A stretch of 64,000 nt of DNA, taken from Candidatus Binatia bacterium. GTDB taxonomy: Bacteria; Vulcanimicrobiota; Vulcanimicrobiia; Vulcanimicrobiales; Vulcanimicrobiaceae. The DNA lies in contig DATKHY010000001.1 of the NCBI GenBank assembly GCA_035544215.1, positions 271,041 through 335,040 of the forward strand. The letters are read 5' to 3'. Made by a program: the position numbers and the translations under genes. Position 1 is the first letter of the stretch; every line of letters begins with the position of its first letter. Below the pieces are notes generated by a model that saw nothing but the letters and a program-made list of their open reading frames with translations, was not told the DNA's origin and ran no database searches. Shown piece after piece: positions 1 through 8,942 of this stretch.

Positions 1-186
1 GGTAGAACTTGAGCAGGTTTTTCGAGCAGTCGTACATGCTGGCACCGTACCACCTCAGAATGCCAGCAGAGTGGCATGGTGGCCGGACACTCCCTGGTGA
101 CCGCCCCTTTCCCAGGCGATCTTCCCAGCATTTTAGCAGAAGCGACAGTGGAGTGCTAGATATACTCGAACGTATGTGCGCTGCGG

Positions 187-218
187 CGGTGGTGCCGGGG
201 GTGTGAACGGCACCACCG
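187..218. repeat. Perfect 10-bp inverted repeat
   Basis: CGGTGGTGCC at 187-196 is repeated inverted as GGCACCACCG at 209-218, with a 12-nt loop. It has no T-tract, so it is not an ordinary intrinsic terminator. It could be an operator, an RNA hairpin, or part of an origin of transfer given the conjugation operon downstream. Function is not shown. Confidence 0.6.
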
Positions 219-617
219 TGACCGAATTTGGTGCCCTGAGTCTGCCCTCGATGGGACAAGGGGCCGGAAAGCGATGTCATCGAGATGATGGCTCGATAAC
301 GAGGAGCCTCCTTTCATCTGCGAGTTTTCAGACGATTCGGCTCGGGTGCGCCCCGACCATCGGTCGCGGCCCTCCGTTGCGGCGCCGCCCGCTGGCGAGG
401 CTACCACCGGCGCCGCTCCGCGTAAACGCTTCCCCTCGGCTCGCTGCGCTCGGCGTTGACGCGGAGCCTCTGCCCCGGCGGTGACCGCGCCGCGCGGCAG
501 CGCCGTGTCGGGCCGCCAACTGATTCGGCGTCGAACGGCTTGACGGCCGACGATGCGGCAGCGATAATTGGGGTGTAAGCGCACACATGACTTTCGCCCG
601 CATAATTATGCTGGTGT

Positions 618-659
618 AAAGCCTCTGAGGCACGATCGTCCTCGGGGCTTTTTCTTTTT
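618..659 (+). terminator. Intrinsic terminator upstream of the coupling-protein gene
   Basis: AAAGCCTCTGAGG (618-630) pairs with CCTCGGGGCTTT (640-651) around a short loop, with two mismatches, and is followed by a T-rich run. This insulates the conjugation operon from transcription entering from the left. Confidence 0.75.
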
Positions 660-687
660 ATGCTCATGCGTTTCTGTTTGAAAGCTG

Positions 688-2568
688 ATGAAGTCATCTA
701 ATTTATATCTGTACAGTCTACCGCGGCGCGAGCGTGATCCGATGACCGTGATCTTTCCGTCGATCGGAATCGTCATTTGGGTCGGCGCTGCCTCGTGCTG
801 GGCTGCCACGCAAGAGGTTGCGCGCGCGTTCGGCTATCAAATATCGCTTGGCCGGCCGCTCTTTGGGCACGCCTATTCACCCTTCGACCTAGTCGCCTGG
901 GCGATCAAATTCGATCATCCGGCGATCTTCGGGTTCGAGATTCATCGCGTATTCGTTCACGCCTACGTGATCGTCGCGCTCGGCAACGCTTTTGGCATAT
1001 TCATCGCCGTCGTGATGGCGGCCCGGCGCGTCGGGCGTTTGCAGCGGCACACCGATCTTCACGGCTCCGCACATTGGGCTTCACTGCCGGAAGTCCGGGC
1101 GACAGGTTTGGTGGGTCGCGATCGCGGGGTGTATGTTGGTGCGTGGCGCGATCCCCAGTCAGGCCGAATCAAGTACCTGCGTGACGCAAGCTCTACTCAT
1201 GACCTGGCGTTCATGCCAACCGGCGCCGGCAAGACCACCGGCTCCGTATTTATGACGTTGCTTTCGTGGTTGGGATCCGTCTTCGCGCTCGATCTTACCG
1301 GCGGAGAGCTTTGGGCCCACACGGCGGGCTGGCGTGCTGCGAGCCCGCAAGACGGCGGTCTGGGCCAGCGCGTCTACAGGTTTGAGCCCACGGCGACTGA
1401 TGGTTCCAGCATCCACTTGAACCCATTCGACCGAATCCGTATCGGAACGAGCTACGAAATCCAGGACGTCCAGAACATCTTAGAGCTCGTTGCGGACGAA
1501 GGCGAAAAGCCGGTGCGCGGCGACAACCGCTTCTGGGTCGAGATGGCGAAGCGGTTGCTGGTCGGACTCAGCCTGCACGTCAAGCATGATGCCAACCCCG
1601 AGAACGACTCGCTCACGGGCGTTGCCGCGATGCTCGCCGATCCGCGCTTCAATGACTTCGACAAGCTCTTCGAGCACATGCGCACCTACCCGCACGATCC
1701 GTCGCATGCCCGGGGATGGCTCGATGCGAAAGGCCTTCCGTCCGTGACGCATCCGCTCGTGGCGCAGATCGCCACGCAGATGCAAGCAATGGAGCCGCGC
1801 GTCAAAGCGAATATCGTGGCGGAAGCACAGAGCTTTCTGACACTCTACAGCGATCCGGTCATCGCGGCGAACATCGCATCCAGCGATTTCGACCTTGGTG
1901 AGCTCGGCGACGGCGGCATCAGCTTGTACTTCGTCGTCCACCCGGCTGACAAGAAGCGGTTGCGCCCACTGACGCGGCTCATTACGACCCAAGTTCTGCT
2001 CGCGCTGATGGGCCGGCATGAGCACTTGGCCGAACCGCGGGTCCTGATCATGCTCGAAGAAGTGGCAGAGCTGGGCGCTTTGGACGTAGTTGCAACAGCG
2101 CTTGCGCTTGGCCGAGGCTACGGGCTTAAGTTGTTCCTGATCGCGCAGGACTTGAGCCAGCTGGAGACGGCGTGGGGGAGCAAGAGCAAGACGATCATCG
2201 CCAACTGCGCTGTTCGCATCGCTTCAGCGCCCAACGACGTCGGGACCGCCGAGCTGCTTTCGAAGATGTGCGGCACGATGACGGTTCGGCACACGGTGCG
2301 TAACTACTCGGGAAGCCGCATGAGCGCCCTGCTAGCGCATACCATGACGACCGAGCACGACACGCAACGCCCGCTCTTGACGCCTGACGAAGTCATGCGG
2401 CTTCCGGGCCCGCGCAAGACCGACACCGGCGAAATCGTCTCACCGGGCAACATCCTCGTGTTCGTCTCAGGACATCCGCCGATCTATGGCGTGCAACCAT
2501 TCTATTTCCGCGACCGCACGTTCACGCATCGTGCATCGATTCCGCCGCCGGAGGTACGCTGTGCCTGA
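688..2568 (+). CDS. traG: Type IV coupling protein (VirD4/TraG family)
   Basis: 626 residues. An inner-membrane hexameric ATPase that links the relaxosome to the conjugation channel. Hydrophobic N-terminal segments (about 21-41 and 92-110) precede the ATPase. The Walker A motif PTGAGKTT is at about 177-184. Walker B reads LIMLEEVAELG at about 453-463, with Glu where most family members have Asp, a conservative change. The sequence TIIANCAVRIA and the later T4CP pattern are typical of the family. First gene of the Trb operon; its end overlaps the TrbB start by 8 bp. The start is ATG at 688; an in-frame ATG at 742 is possible because neither has a strong ribosome binding site. Confidence 0.93.
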   Translation: MKSSNLYLYSLPRRERDPMTVIFPSIGIVIWVGAASCWAATQEVARAFGYQISLGRPLFGHAYSPFDLVAWAIKFDHPAIFGFEIHRVFVHAYVIVALGNAFGIFIAVVMAARRVGRLQRHTDLHGSAHWASLPEVRATGLVGRDRGVYVGAWRDPQSGRIKYLRDASSTHDLAFMPTGAGKTTGSVFMTLLSWLGSVFALDLTGGELWAHTAGWRAASPQDGGLGQRVYRFEPTATDGSSIHLNPFDRIRIGTSYEIQDVQNILELVADEGEKPVRGDNRFWVEMAKRLLVGLSLHVKHDANPENDSLTGVAAMLADPRFNDFDKLFEHMRTYPHDPSHARGWLDAKGLPSVTHPLVAQIATQMQAMEPRVKANIVAEAQSFLTLYSDPVIAANIASSDFDLGELGDGGISLYFVVHPADKKRLRPLTRLITTQVLLALMGRHEHLAEPRVLIMLEEVAELGALDVVATALALGRGYGLKLFLIAQDLSQLETAWGSKSKTIIANCAVRIASAPNDVGTAELLSKMCGTMTVRHTVRNYSGSRMSALLAHTMTTEHDTQRPLLTPDEVMRLPGPRKTDTGEIVSPGNILVFVSGHPPIYGVQPFYFRDRTFTHRASIPPPEVRCA

Positions 2569-3622
2569 GCAGTTATCGTTGCGCGATCAGCTGCACGTGC
2601 GCTTACAGGAGAAACTGCGCCGCGAGCTTGGCGCAGCGGTGCTCGACGCACTGGCCGACCCGCGCGTCATCGAAGTGATGCTTAATCCCGACGGCCGATT
2701 GTGGATCGACGAGCTCGGCGTAGGCATGCGCGATACCGGTAGCCGGATCTCTGCAGCGCAAGCCGAGAACCTGCTCGGCACCGTCGCCGCTACTCTCGGC
2801 TACGTCATTACGCCGGAGCGCCCGGTGCTCGAAGGCGAGCTAAATCTCGACGGTAGCCGCGTGTGCGGGCTGCTGCCGCCGGTTGTGCTTGCGCCGGCCT
2901 TTTGCATTCGCAAGGCCGCGGCGCTGGTCTACGGTCTCGACGACTACGTGCGCGACGGCATACTCGACGGCGTGGTGCTGCCGACGCTGGCGAGCATCGA
3001 TCCTGCGCCAACATGCGGACACGCCGCCATTTTGCGCCACGCGATTCGCACGCGCCAGAACATCTTGGTCGTCGGCGGCACGCAAAGCGGCAAGACAACA
3101 CTGGCAAACGGACTGCTCCACGAGCTGACCACGTCGGTTGGCTCAACGCAGCGGGTGCTGACGATCGAAGAGACGCGTGAGCTGCGCTGCACCGTTCCCA
3201 ATCACGTCGCTCTGCGCACGACCGAAACGGTCGACATGACACGCCTCGTTCGTACAGCGCTTCGTTTGCGTCCCGACCGCATCATTGTCGGCGAGGTGCG
3301 CGGCGCGGAGGCGCTGGCGATGCTCAAGTCCTGGAACACCGGCCATCCCGGCGGCATCGCGACCGTGCATGCCAACGACGCCCGTGCGGGACTCATTCGG
3401 CTCGAGCAGCTGGTGCAGGAAGCTAACGTGCCACCACAGCCCGCGCTCATTGCTGAGGCTGTCGACCTCATCGTCGTCATTGTGCGCACCCCCACGGGCA
3501 GAAAAATCACCGAGATCGCGCGTGTCCACGGGGCGTCCGCCTCCGGCTACGTGCTCGAACCGATCGATCCCACGATTGTCGAGCAGACTCCGCAGATGCA
3601 CCGCCATTTGATCGCCCTATGA
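2561..3622 (+). CDS. trbB: Conjugal transfer ATPase TrbB (VirB11 family)
   Basis: 353 residues. Cytoplasmic hexameric traffic ATPase that drives pilus assembly and substrate transfer with VirB4 and the coupling protein. Walker A GGTQSGKTT lies at about 172-180. The Asp-box region TIEETREL, the Walker B region RIIVGEVRGAEAL and the His-box region GGIATVHAND are intact, so this ATPase looks fully functional. The GTG start at 2561 is chosen because GGAGG sits 6 nt upstream and the gene then overlaps traG by 8 bp, implying translational coupling; an in-frame upstream ATG at 2486 would run far into traG. Confidence 0.95.
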   Translation: MPEQLSLRDQLHVRLQEKLRRELGAAVLDALADPRVIEVMLNPDGRLWIDELGVGMRDTGSRISAAQAENLLGTVAATLGYVITPERPVLEGELNLDGSRVCGLLPPVVLAPAFCIRKAAALVYGLDDYVRDGILDGVVLPTLASIDPAPTCGHAAILRHAIRTRQNILVVGGTQSGKTTLANGLLHELTTSVGSTQRVLTIEETRELRCTVPNHVALRTTETVDMTRLVRTALRLRPDRIIVGEVRGAEALAMLKSWNTGHPGGIATVHANDARAGLIRLEQLVQEANVPPQPALIAEAVDLIVVIVRTPTGRKITEIARVHGASASGYVLEPIDPTIVEQTPQMHRHLIAL

Positions 3623-3649
3623 CCTACTAAACCAAGAGAGGATTACGTT

Positions 3650-3973
3650 ATGATTCGCATGCCCGCCGCGGTGAGAACTGCGGCGTCGTTATTTCCGCTC
3701 TTCGCGATCGCCATGCTCCAGCCGGTGCTCGCGAGCACCGGCGGCGGTCTGCCATGGGATACACCCCTGCAAACGCTGCAAAACGACCTTACCGGACCAG
3801 TTGCCACGGCCGTCTCGGTGCTTGCGCTCTTCGCCGCCGGCGCGGCGCTGGTTTTCGGCGAGGAGCTTGGGCACCTCGTGCGGCGCGCGCTCTTGCTCGT
3901 CGTTGCGATCGCCTTTCTCGTGCTCGGCAACAACTTCTTGACGGCGCTGGGCCTGACGGGAGCGGTGATATGA
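3650..3973 (+). CDS. trbC: Conjugal transfer pilin precursor TrbC (VirB2 family)
   Basis: 107 residues. Major subunit of the conjugative pilus, stored in the inner membrane. It has a long signal sequence ending near ASTGGG (about residue 29) and two hydrophobic helices in the mature part, the standard VirB2/TrbC layout. In IncP systems the pilin is cyclised by the TraF peptidase, and a TraF gene closes this operon, which fits. A purine-rich AGAGAGG ribosome binding site precedes the ATG. It follows trbB by 27 bp and overlaps trbD at ATGA. Confidence 0.88.
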   Translation: MIRMPAAVRTAASLFPLFAIAMLQPVLASTGGGLPWDTPLQTLQNDLTGPVATAVSVLALFAAGAALVFGEELGHLVRRALLLVVAIAFLVLGNNFLTALGLTGAVI

Positions 3974-4287
3974 TCGACCGACCGCGCACGATTCCGATTC
4001 ACCTGTCGCTGATTCGACCGATCCTGTTGATGGGCGCTGAGCGCGAGCTTGTCCTCATCTCGGGGATTCTCGCGGCGGTGCTGGTGATGAGCCTTGCACG
4101 GTTGCTCTTCACCGTCATCGGCGTCGTCTTTTGGGGCTTGAGCCTTGCGGCCTTGCAACGCGCGGCGAAGTCCGATCCGCAGTTCACTCGCGTCTATCTG
4201 CGCCACACGCGCTACCGCGCGTACTATGCGGCGCAGTCGCGCGCGACATCGCGGCTTTCAACGGTGCGGGAGGGGATGCCGTGCTAA
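3970..4287 (+). CDS. trbD: Conjugal transfer protein TrbD (VirB3 family)
   Basis: 105 residues. Small inner-membrane protein with an N-terminal hydrophobic hairpin (about residues 27-60) that anchors or partners the VirB4 ATPase. The start ATG at 3970 overlaps the trbC stop (ATGA) and the end overlaps the trbE start, the usual coupled arrangement. The motif IPIHLSLIRPILLMGAERE near the N-terminus matches the TrbD pattern of a basic/proline segment followed by the membrane hairpin. Identification rests on position, size and topology. Confidence 0.85.
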   Translation: MIDRPRTIPIHLSLIRPILLMGAERELVLISGILAAVLVMSLARLLFTVIGVVFWGLSLAALQRAAKSDPQFTRVYLRHTRYRAYYAAQSRATSRLSTVREGMPC

Positions 4288-6713
4288 ACTTGCGCGAGTT
4301 TCGCTCGACGGCAAAGGGTCTGCCAGATCTGCTCAACTATGCCGCGGTCGTCGACGACGGCGTCGTGCTCAATAAAGACGGCAGTCTCACGGCGGCATGG
4401 ACGTATCGTGGCGAAGATCTCGATTCGGCCAGCGTCCCGGAGCTCTCCGCGCTCTCGGCGCGCGTCAACGCGGCGTTCGCGCGCCGCGGCAGCGGATGGA
4501 TGGTCCACGTCGACGCGCTGCGTACCGAGGCGCGCGGCTATCCGGTGGCCGGCGCCTTTCCCGATCGTACGACCTTACTGATCGACGCCGAGCGGCGCGC
4601 AGCCTACGAAGCCGAAGGCGCGCACTATGAGAGCCGCTACGTGCTCTCCGTCACCTACCTTCCGCCGATCGACGCGCAGCACGCGATCGCGACCTTCTTC
4701 GTCGAGGGCGACCGGCCGCGTGAGCACGCCGGCATGGCCTCCCGAGCGCTGGAAACCTTCGCGGGCGCCCTTGTGGAAATCGAAGATAATCTGTCAGCGG
4801 CGCTACGGCTCGTGCGCCTGCGCGGTCGCCGGATCGAGGACCCCTTCGGGCGCGGGCACATCCACGACGAACTGCTCCGCCACCTGATGGTGTGTCTCAC
4901 CGGCGAGGACCATCCGGTCAATCTGCCGCCGATTCCGATGTACCTCGACGCGGTCTTTGGCTCGCAGGACTTCTTCGGGGGTCTGCGTCCGCGAATTGGC
5001 CGCCGGCACATTCGCCCGATCGCGATTACCGGCTTTCCAGCGGAGAGCTATCCGGGCATTCTTGACTTCCTCAACCGCCTGCCGCTGTGCTATCGGTGGT
5101 CGACCCGCTTCATTCTGCTCGACGCGCCGGCCGCGCAGCAGCGAATCAACCGCTATCGCGCGCGCTGGTGGCAGAAACGCAAGAGCTTGCGCAACCTCGT
5201 GCGCGAACAGACTGGCACGGCGGCGACGCACGTCGACGCCGACGCCGACGCGATGGCCACCGATGCCGTTGCCGCGCTGGCCGACGCGTCGAGCGGTGCA
5301 GTGAAGTTCGGCTATTACACGAGCGTCGTCGTGCTGATGGATGAGAACGCTGAACTCGTCGATGCCGCGGCGCGCGACGTGCTCAAAGCGATCCATCACG
5401 CCGGTTTTGGTGCGCGCATCGAAGACGTCAACGCCGTCGAGGCGTTCTTGGGGACGTTGCCGGGCCGCGGCGTTCCGAATATCCGCCGGCCGCTGCTGCA
5501 TACGCTCAACCTCGCCGATCTGCTGCCGCTCACCACCATCTGGCCTGGACTCGCGCAGCAGCCCTGTCCGTTCTATCCGCCGCACAGCCCGCCGCTCGCG
5601 TATGCGGCGACTACCGGCGCAACGCCGTTTCGTTTGAACCTCCACGTCGGCGACGTCGGCCATACGCTCGTCGTCGGACCGACCGGCAGCGGTAAATCGA
5701 CATTGCTGGCGTTCCTACTCGCGCAGCATTTCCGCTATCCCGACGCGCACGTTTTCGCCTTTGACAAGGGCTACTCGGTCTACGTGCTCTGTACCGCGAG
5801 CGGCGGATCGTACTACGAAATCGGTGCCGATACGGGCCCCGCGTTTACGCCGTTGGCGCAGATCGACGCGCCGTCGGAGCGCTTGTGGGCGCAGGAGTGG
5901 CTGGAGACGCTCGTCACGCCGGTGCACAGGCGCGCGCTGCATCGCGCACTCGGGCTACTCGCCAGCGCGCAGAGCCGTACGCTCACCGATCTCGTCAACA
6001 CCGTGCAGGACCAACTCTTGCGCGATGCGCTTACGCCGTACACGCTCGCGGGGCCGCTCGGGCGCTTGCTCGATGCCGAACGTGACGAGCTTGACGACAA
6101 CCTCTTCCAGGTCTTCGAACTCGACCACGTCGCGATGATGGGCGAGAAGAACCTCGTGCCGGTCTTGCTTTATCTCTTTCATCGGGTGCAGCGGCGATTG
6201 GCGCGTGGGCGCCCCGCAATCGTTGCGCTCGGCGAAGCGTGGCTAGCGCTCTCGCATCCGCTCTTTCGCGAGAAGATCCGCGAGTGGCTCAAGACCTTGC
6301 GCAAGAGCAACGGCGCGGCGATTCTCGAAACGCAATCGATCAGCGACATTACCGAGTCGCCGATTCGCGATGTCATCATCGAGTCGTGCCTGACCAAGAT
6401 TTTCTTACCCAATAGTGAGGCGCAGACCGAGCACGCCGCCGGCGCCTACAAGGCGCTGGGACTGTCGTCGCGCCAGATCGAGCTGATCGCGCGTGCCGCT
6501 CCCAAGCGCCAGTACTACTACAGCAGTCCGCTGGGCAAGCGGCTTTTCGAACTTGGGCTCGGACCGATTGCAGTCAGCTTTCTCGGTGCGGCGGGCCGCG
6601 ATGACCTCGTCGCGGTGCGCGGTTTGTGCGATCGCTTTCCCGTCACCTGGCCAGCCGAGTGGCTCTACCGGCGCGGGCTCCGCGATGCGGCCGCCCAGTG
6701 GGCCGACTCGTAA
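4281..6713 (+). CDS. trbE: Conjugal transfer ATPase TrbE (VirB4 family) with altered Walker B
   Basis: 810 residues from the GTG at 4281, which has GGGAGGGG just upstream and overlaps trbD by 7 bp. VirB4 proteins are the largest ATPases of the channel and work at its cytoplasmic base. Walker A GPTGSGKST is at about 466-474 (5676-5702). Walker B reads AIVALGEAWLAL at about 646-657; family members normally have DEAW, so Asp is replaced by Gly651 (GGC at 6231-6233) while the adjacent Glu652 is kept. Length and N-terminal domain are otherwise normal. The substitution may reduce ATP hydrolysis, or may be a sequencing difference, since one base separates GGC from GAC. Confidence 0.94.
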   Translation: MLNLREFRSTAKGLPDLLNYAAVVDDGVVLNKDGSLTAAWTYRGEDLDSASVPELSALSARVNAAFARRGSGWMVHVDALRTEARGYPVAGAFPDRTTLLIDAERRAAYEAEGAHYESRYVLSVTYLPPIDAQHAIATFFVEGDRPREHAGMASRALETFAGALVEIEDNLSAALRLVRLRGRRIEDPFGRGHIHDELLRHLMVCLTGEDHPVNLPPIPMYLDAVFGSQDFFGGLRPRIGRRHIRPIAITGFPAESYPGILDFLNRLPLCYRWSTRFILLDAPAAQQRINRYRARWWQKRKSLRNLVREQTGTAATHVDADADAMATDAVAALADASSGAVKFGYYTSVVVLMDENAELVDAAARDVLKAIHHAGFGARIEDVNAVEAFLGTLPGRGVPNIRRPLLHTLNLADLLPLTTIWPGLAQQPCPFYPPHSPPLAYAATTGATPFRLNLHVGDVGHTLVVGPTGSGKSTLLAFLLAQHFRYPDAHVFAFDKGYSVYVLCTASGGSYYEIGADTGPAFTPLAQIDAPSERLWAQEWLETLVTPVHRRALHRALGLLASAQSRTLTDLVNTVQDQLLRDALTPYTLAGPLGRLLDAERDELDDNLFQVFELDHVAMMGEKNLVPVLLYLFHRVQRRLARGRPAIVALGEAWLALSHPLFREKIREWLKTLRKSNGAAILETQSISDITESPIRDVIIESCLTKIFLPNSEAQTEHAAGAYKALGLSSRQIELIARAAPKRQYYYSSPLGKRLFELGLGPIAVSFLGAAGRDDLVAVRGLCDRFPVTWPAEWLYRRGLRDAAAQWADS

Positions 6714-6760
6714 CCACCCGCTTCAACGCTCACTACACCTTCTCTTTAAAGGAGACCACC

Positions 6761-7468
6761 ATGAAACGAAATCTCTTCCGCGCCGTCGCGCTGACGGGGG
6801 CGCTTCTCTGCGCACCCGCACAGCCCGCCCAAGCGCAAGTGGCCGTCTACGACGCGGCCAACTACGTCAAGAACACGCTGACTGAGCTGCACACGCTACA
6901 GATTGTCACTGACCAGGCGACCCAAATCGCCAACCAGCTTCAGCAAATCGACTACCAGGTGCAGAGCCTGCGAAACTTTCCCAACGGCATCTGGGGCCAG
7001 ATCCAACAGGACTTGCAGGCACTCACCCGCATCGCCAAAGTGGGGCAGAGCATCAGTTACGGCGACGCTAACCTGAGTACCGAGTTTACACACATGTACC
7101 CCGGCTACGAGGTACCGACGAACTACACGCGAGCCTACACGCAGTGGTCGACGAACTCACTGGGAGGGATTCAAGGCGCGCTGCAATCGGCCAACTTGCA
7201 AAGCACGCAGTTCCAGAGTGAAGATTCGCTTTTCGGCCAGCTTCAAGGGCTCTCCAATGGCTCGGTCGGCCAAATGCAGGCACTCCAGGCCGGGAACATG
7301 ATCGGTATCCAGGAAGTGCAGCAGCTCGAGAAACTCCGCCAGCTGCAGATGGCGCAACTCCAAGGCGAGTTCGACTATCTGGCCACGCAGCAGCAGAACG
7401 ACCTCGTGAAGTTCGCCACGCTGCGCGCGTGGCTGGACAGCCAGCAGAACTACAAGTCCAGCGAGTAA
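6761..7468 (+). CDS. trbJ: Conjugal transfer protein TrbJ (VirB5 family)
   Basis: 235 residues. Exported minor pilus component. A clear Sec signal peptide ends at about AQPAQAQ (residue 23-25), followed by a mostly helical, Gln-rich domain as in TrbJ (repeated pattern of QQ, LQ and QL). AAAGGAG lies 6 nt before the ATG at 6761; upstream in-frame ATG codons lie inside trbE and lack ribosome binding sites. Located between trbE and trbL as in IncP plasmids. Confidence 0.9.
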   Translation: MKRNLFRAVALTGALLCAPAQPAQAQVAVYDAANYVKNTLTELHTLQIVTDQATQIANQLQQIDYQVQSLRNFPNGIWGQIQQDLQALTRIAKVGQSISYGDANLSTEFTHMYPGYEVPTNYTRAYTQWSTNSLGGIQGALQSANLQSTQFQSEDSLFGQLQGLSNGSVGQMQALQAGNMIGIQEVQQLEKLRQLQMAQLQGEFDYLATQQQNDLVKFATLRAWLDSQQNYKSSE

Positions 7469-7475
7469 CGTTCTA

Positions 7476-8942
7476 ATGCAACGGATTACGAGAGCAGCAT
7501 CGCTGCTCTTTTTTCTTGCGCTCCTGCCGACAGCAGCGCTGGCGGACTCGGCGCCGGTCTGCGTACCCGGCGCCGGGCAGGGCGGCATCCTCACGGGCCT
7601 GGCGCATCAGTTCAGCACCACGACCCAACCTTGGATGGCGACCGCCCTGCATTACGCGCAAGGTCTGTTCTTTGCGCTGGTCGCGATCGAAATCGCGTGG
7701 TCGGCGATTACGTACGTGCTGCAGAAGGACAGTCTACCGGACTTCGTCGCGTCGCTGCTGCTGAAGATCCTGGGCGTCGGGTTCTTCTTTATCGTGTTGC
7801 AACCGCAGTACGGACCGGTTTGGATCGGCGACATCATCTCCAGCTTCAGCCAAGCCGGCAGCGCGATCAGCGGACAGGTGCAGTTGACGCCAAGTGATCC
7901 AAGCTCGATCTTCAACTGCGGGACGGACATCGCAAATGCGATGCTCGAGAGCGCCTCGGAAAATCAGGGCATGACGCTTGGCAATCTGTTGCCAATGATC
8001 GAGATCGTTCTTACCGCGATGATCTGTGCGCTCGGCGTCGTGCTGGCTTTTGCAATCATCGCGGGTCAGCTGCTCATTACGCTGGTCGAGTCGTACATCG
8101 TCATCGGTGCCGGAGTTTTTATGCTCGGTTTTACCGGCAGCCGCTGGACGTTGGTCTTCGGAGAGAAGTACGTCGGCTACGCGGTCAGTATCGGCATCAA
8201 GCTTTTTATGCTGGAGCTGATCGTCGGGCTGGGGTTCGACCTCGGACAGCAGTGGGGGTCACTGTTCGCTAACGGCATCGCACCGCCCGAGACCTACATA
8301 GAGGTGGTGGGCGCGGCGTTGGTCTTTGGTTTTCTCGCTTGGCAGATTCCGAGTCTGGCGGCTTCGCTCATGAACGGCGCGCCGCGAATGACCTTGGGAA
8401 GCTTCGTAAGCACCGCTGGCGCCGTTGCCGTCGGGGGCGTGATCGTCGGCAGCGGTGTCGGCGCGTTGGCTGCCGGTGCGACGACACTTGCCGGCGGCAG
8501 TTCTGAAGCAGCTCGTGCCGCCGGCGACGTCGGCGATGTCGAAAGCGCGCACATCCTCGATACCGGCGGGCGTGGCGACGGGCGTGGCGACGTCGGAAGC
8601 ACGTACGATCCCGACGCGTACTCGCGTGATTCGGATACGTTTGCGAGCAGCGCAAGCTCGGAGCGCGACAACGAAATCGCGGACGCCGCTGACGAGGTCA
8701 GCGAATCCGGCGATTCGGCTGAGTCCGCGGTCACGGAAGAAGAACTTGCCACATCGCGCGCGAGCGACGCAGCGGTTGCGGCCGACGCCGCTCGCGAGGT
8801 TACCCAAGCAGAAGAGAGTGACGTGCGCAGCGATCCAACCCGCGCGCCGCGCGGCATCAATCCAATGCTCTTTCGCCAGCCGCCCGTGCCCGACGACTCA
8901 GCCGACGGCAACGTCGAGGTCCGCTTCAAACATCCTGAATGA
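7476..8942 (+). CDS. trbL: Conjugal transfer protein TrbL (VirB6 family)
   Basis: 488 residues. Polytopic inner-membrane channel component. It has a signal-like N-terminus (to about residue 24), then at least five hydrophobic segments between about 55 and 325. The tail from about residue 340 is hydrophilic, acidic and Ser/Ala/Asp-rich, probably cytoplasmic or periplasmic and disordered. Size and topology match TrbL. The stop codon at 8940-8942 is immediately followed by the GTG of trbF. Confidence 0.9.
   Translation: MQRITRAASLLFFLALLPTAALADSAPVCVPGAGQGGILTGLAHQFSTTTQPWMATALHYAQGLFFALVAIEIAWSAITYVLQKDSLPDFVASLLLKILGVGFFFIVLQPQYGPVWIGDIISSFSQAGSAISGQVQLTPSDPSSIFNCGTDIANAMLESASENQGMTLGNLLPMIEIVLTAMICALGVVLAFAIIAGQLLITLVESYIVIGAGVFMLGFTGSRWTLVFGEKYVGYAVSIGIKLFMLELIVGLGFDLGQQWGSLFANGIAPPETYIEVVGAALVFGFLAWQIPSLAASLMNGAPRMTLGSFVSTAGAVAVGGVIVGSGVGALAAGATTLAGGSSEAARAAGDVGDVESAHILDTGGRGDGRGDVGSTYDPDAYSRDSDTFASSASSERDNEIADAADEVSESGDSAESAVTEEELATSRASDAAVAADAAREVTQAEESDVRSDPTRAPRGINPMLFRQPPVPDDSADGNVEVRFKHPE

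Larger units (their letters stand above)
1..687. other. Non-coding leader upstream of the conjugation operon
   Basis: I see no convincing gene here; the open frames on both strands have shadow-like composition and no ribosome binding sites. The stretch holds a perfect 10-bp inverted repeat (187-218) and an intrinsic terminator (618-659) that closes whatever transcription comes from the left. The operon promoter must lie either in the short gap 660-687 or upstream with read-through of the terminator. An origin of transfer often sits beside a coupling-protein gene, but no recognised nic consensus is visible. Confidence 0.5.

Noticed and set aside
9..633. Several open frames on both strands in the first 690 bases
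   Set aside because: They overlap each other, lack ribosome binding sites and have Arg/Ala/Pro-rich shadow composition; a terminator and an inverted repeat explain the sequence better.
3143..3607. Open frames antisense to the TrbB gene, and similar ones antisense to every transfer gene
   Set aside because: Typical high-GC shadow frames opposite well-supported genes with intact motifs.
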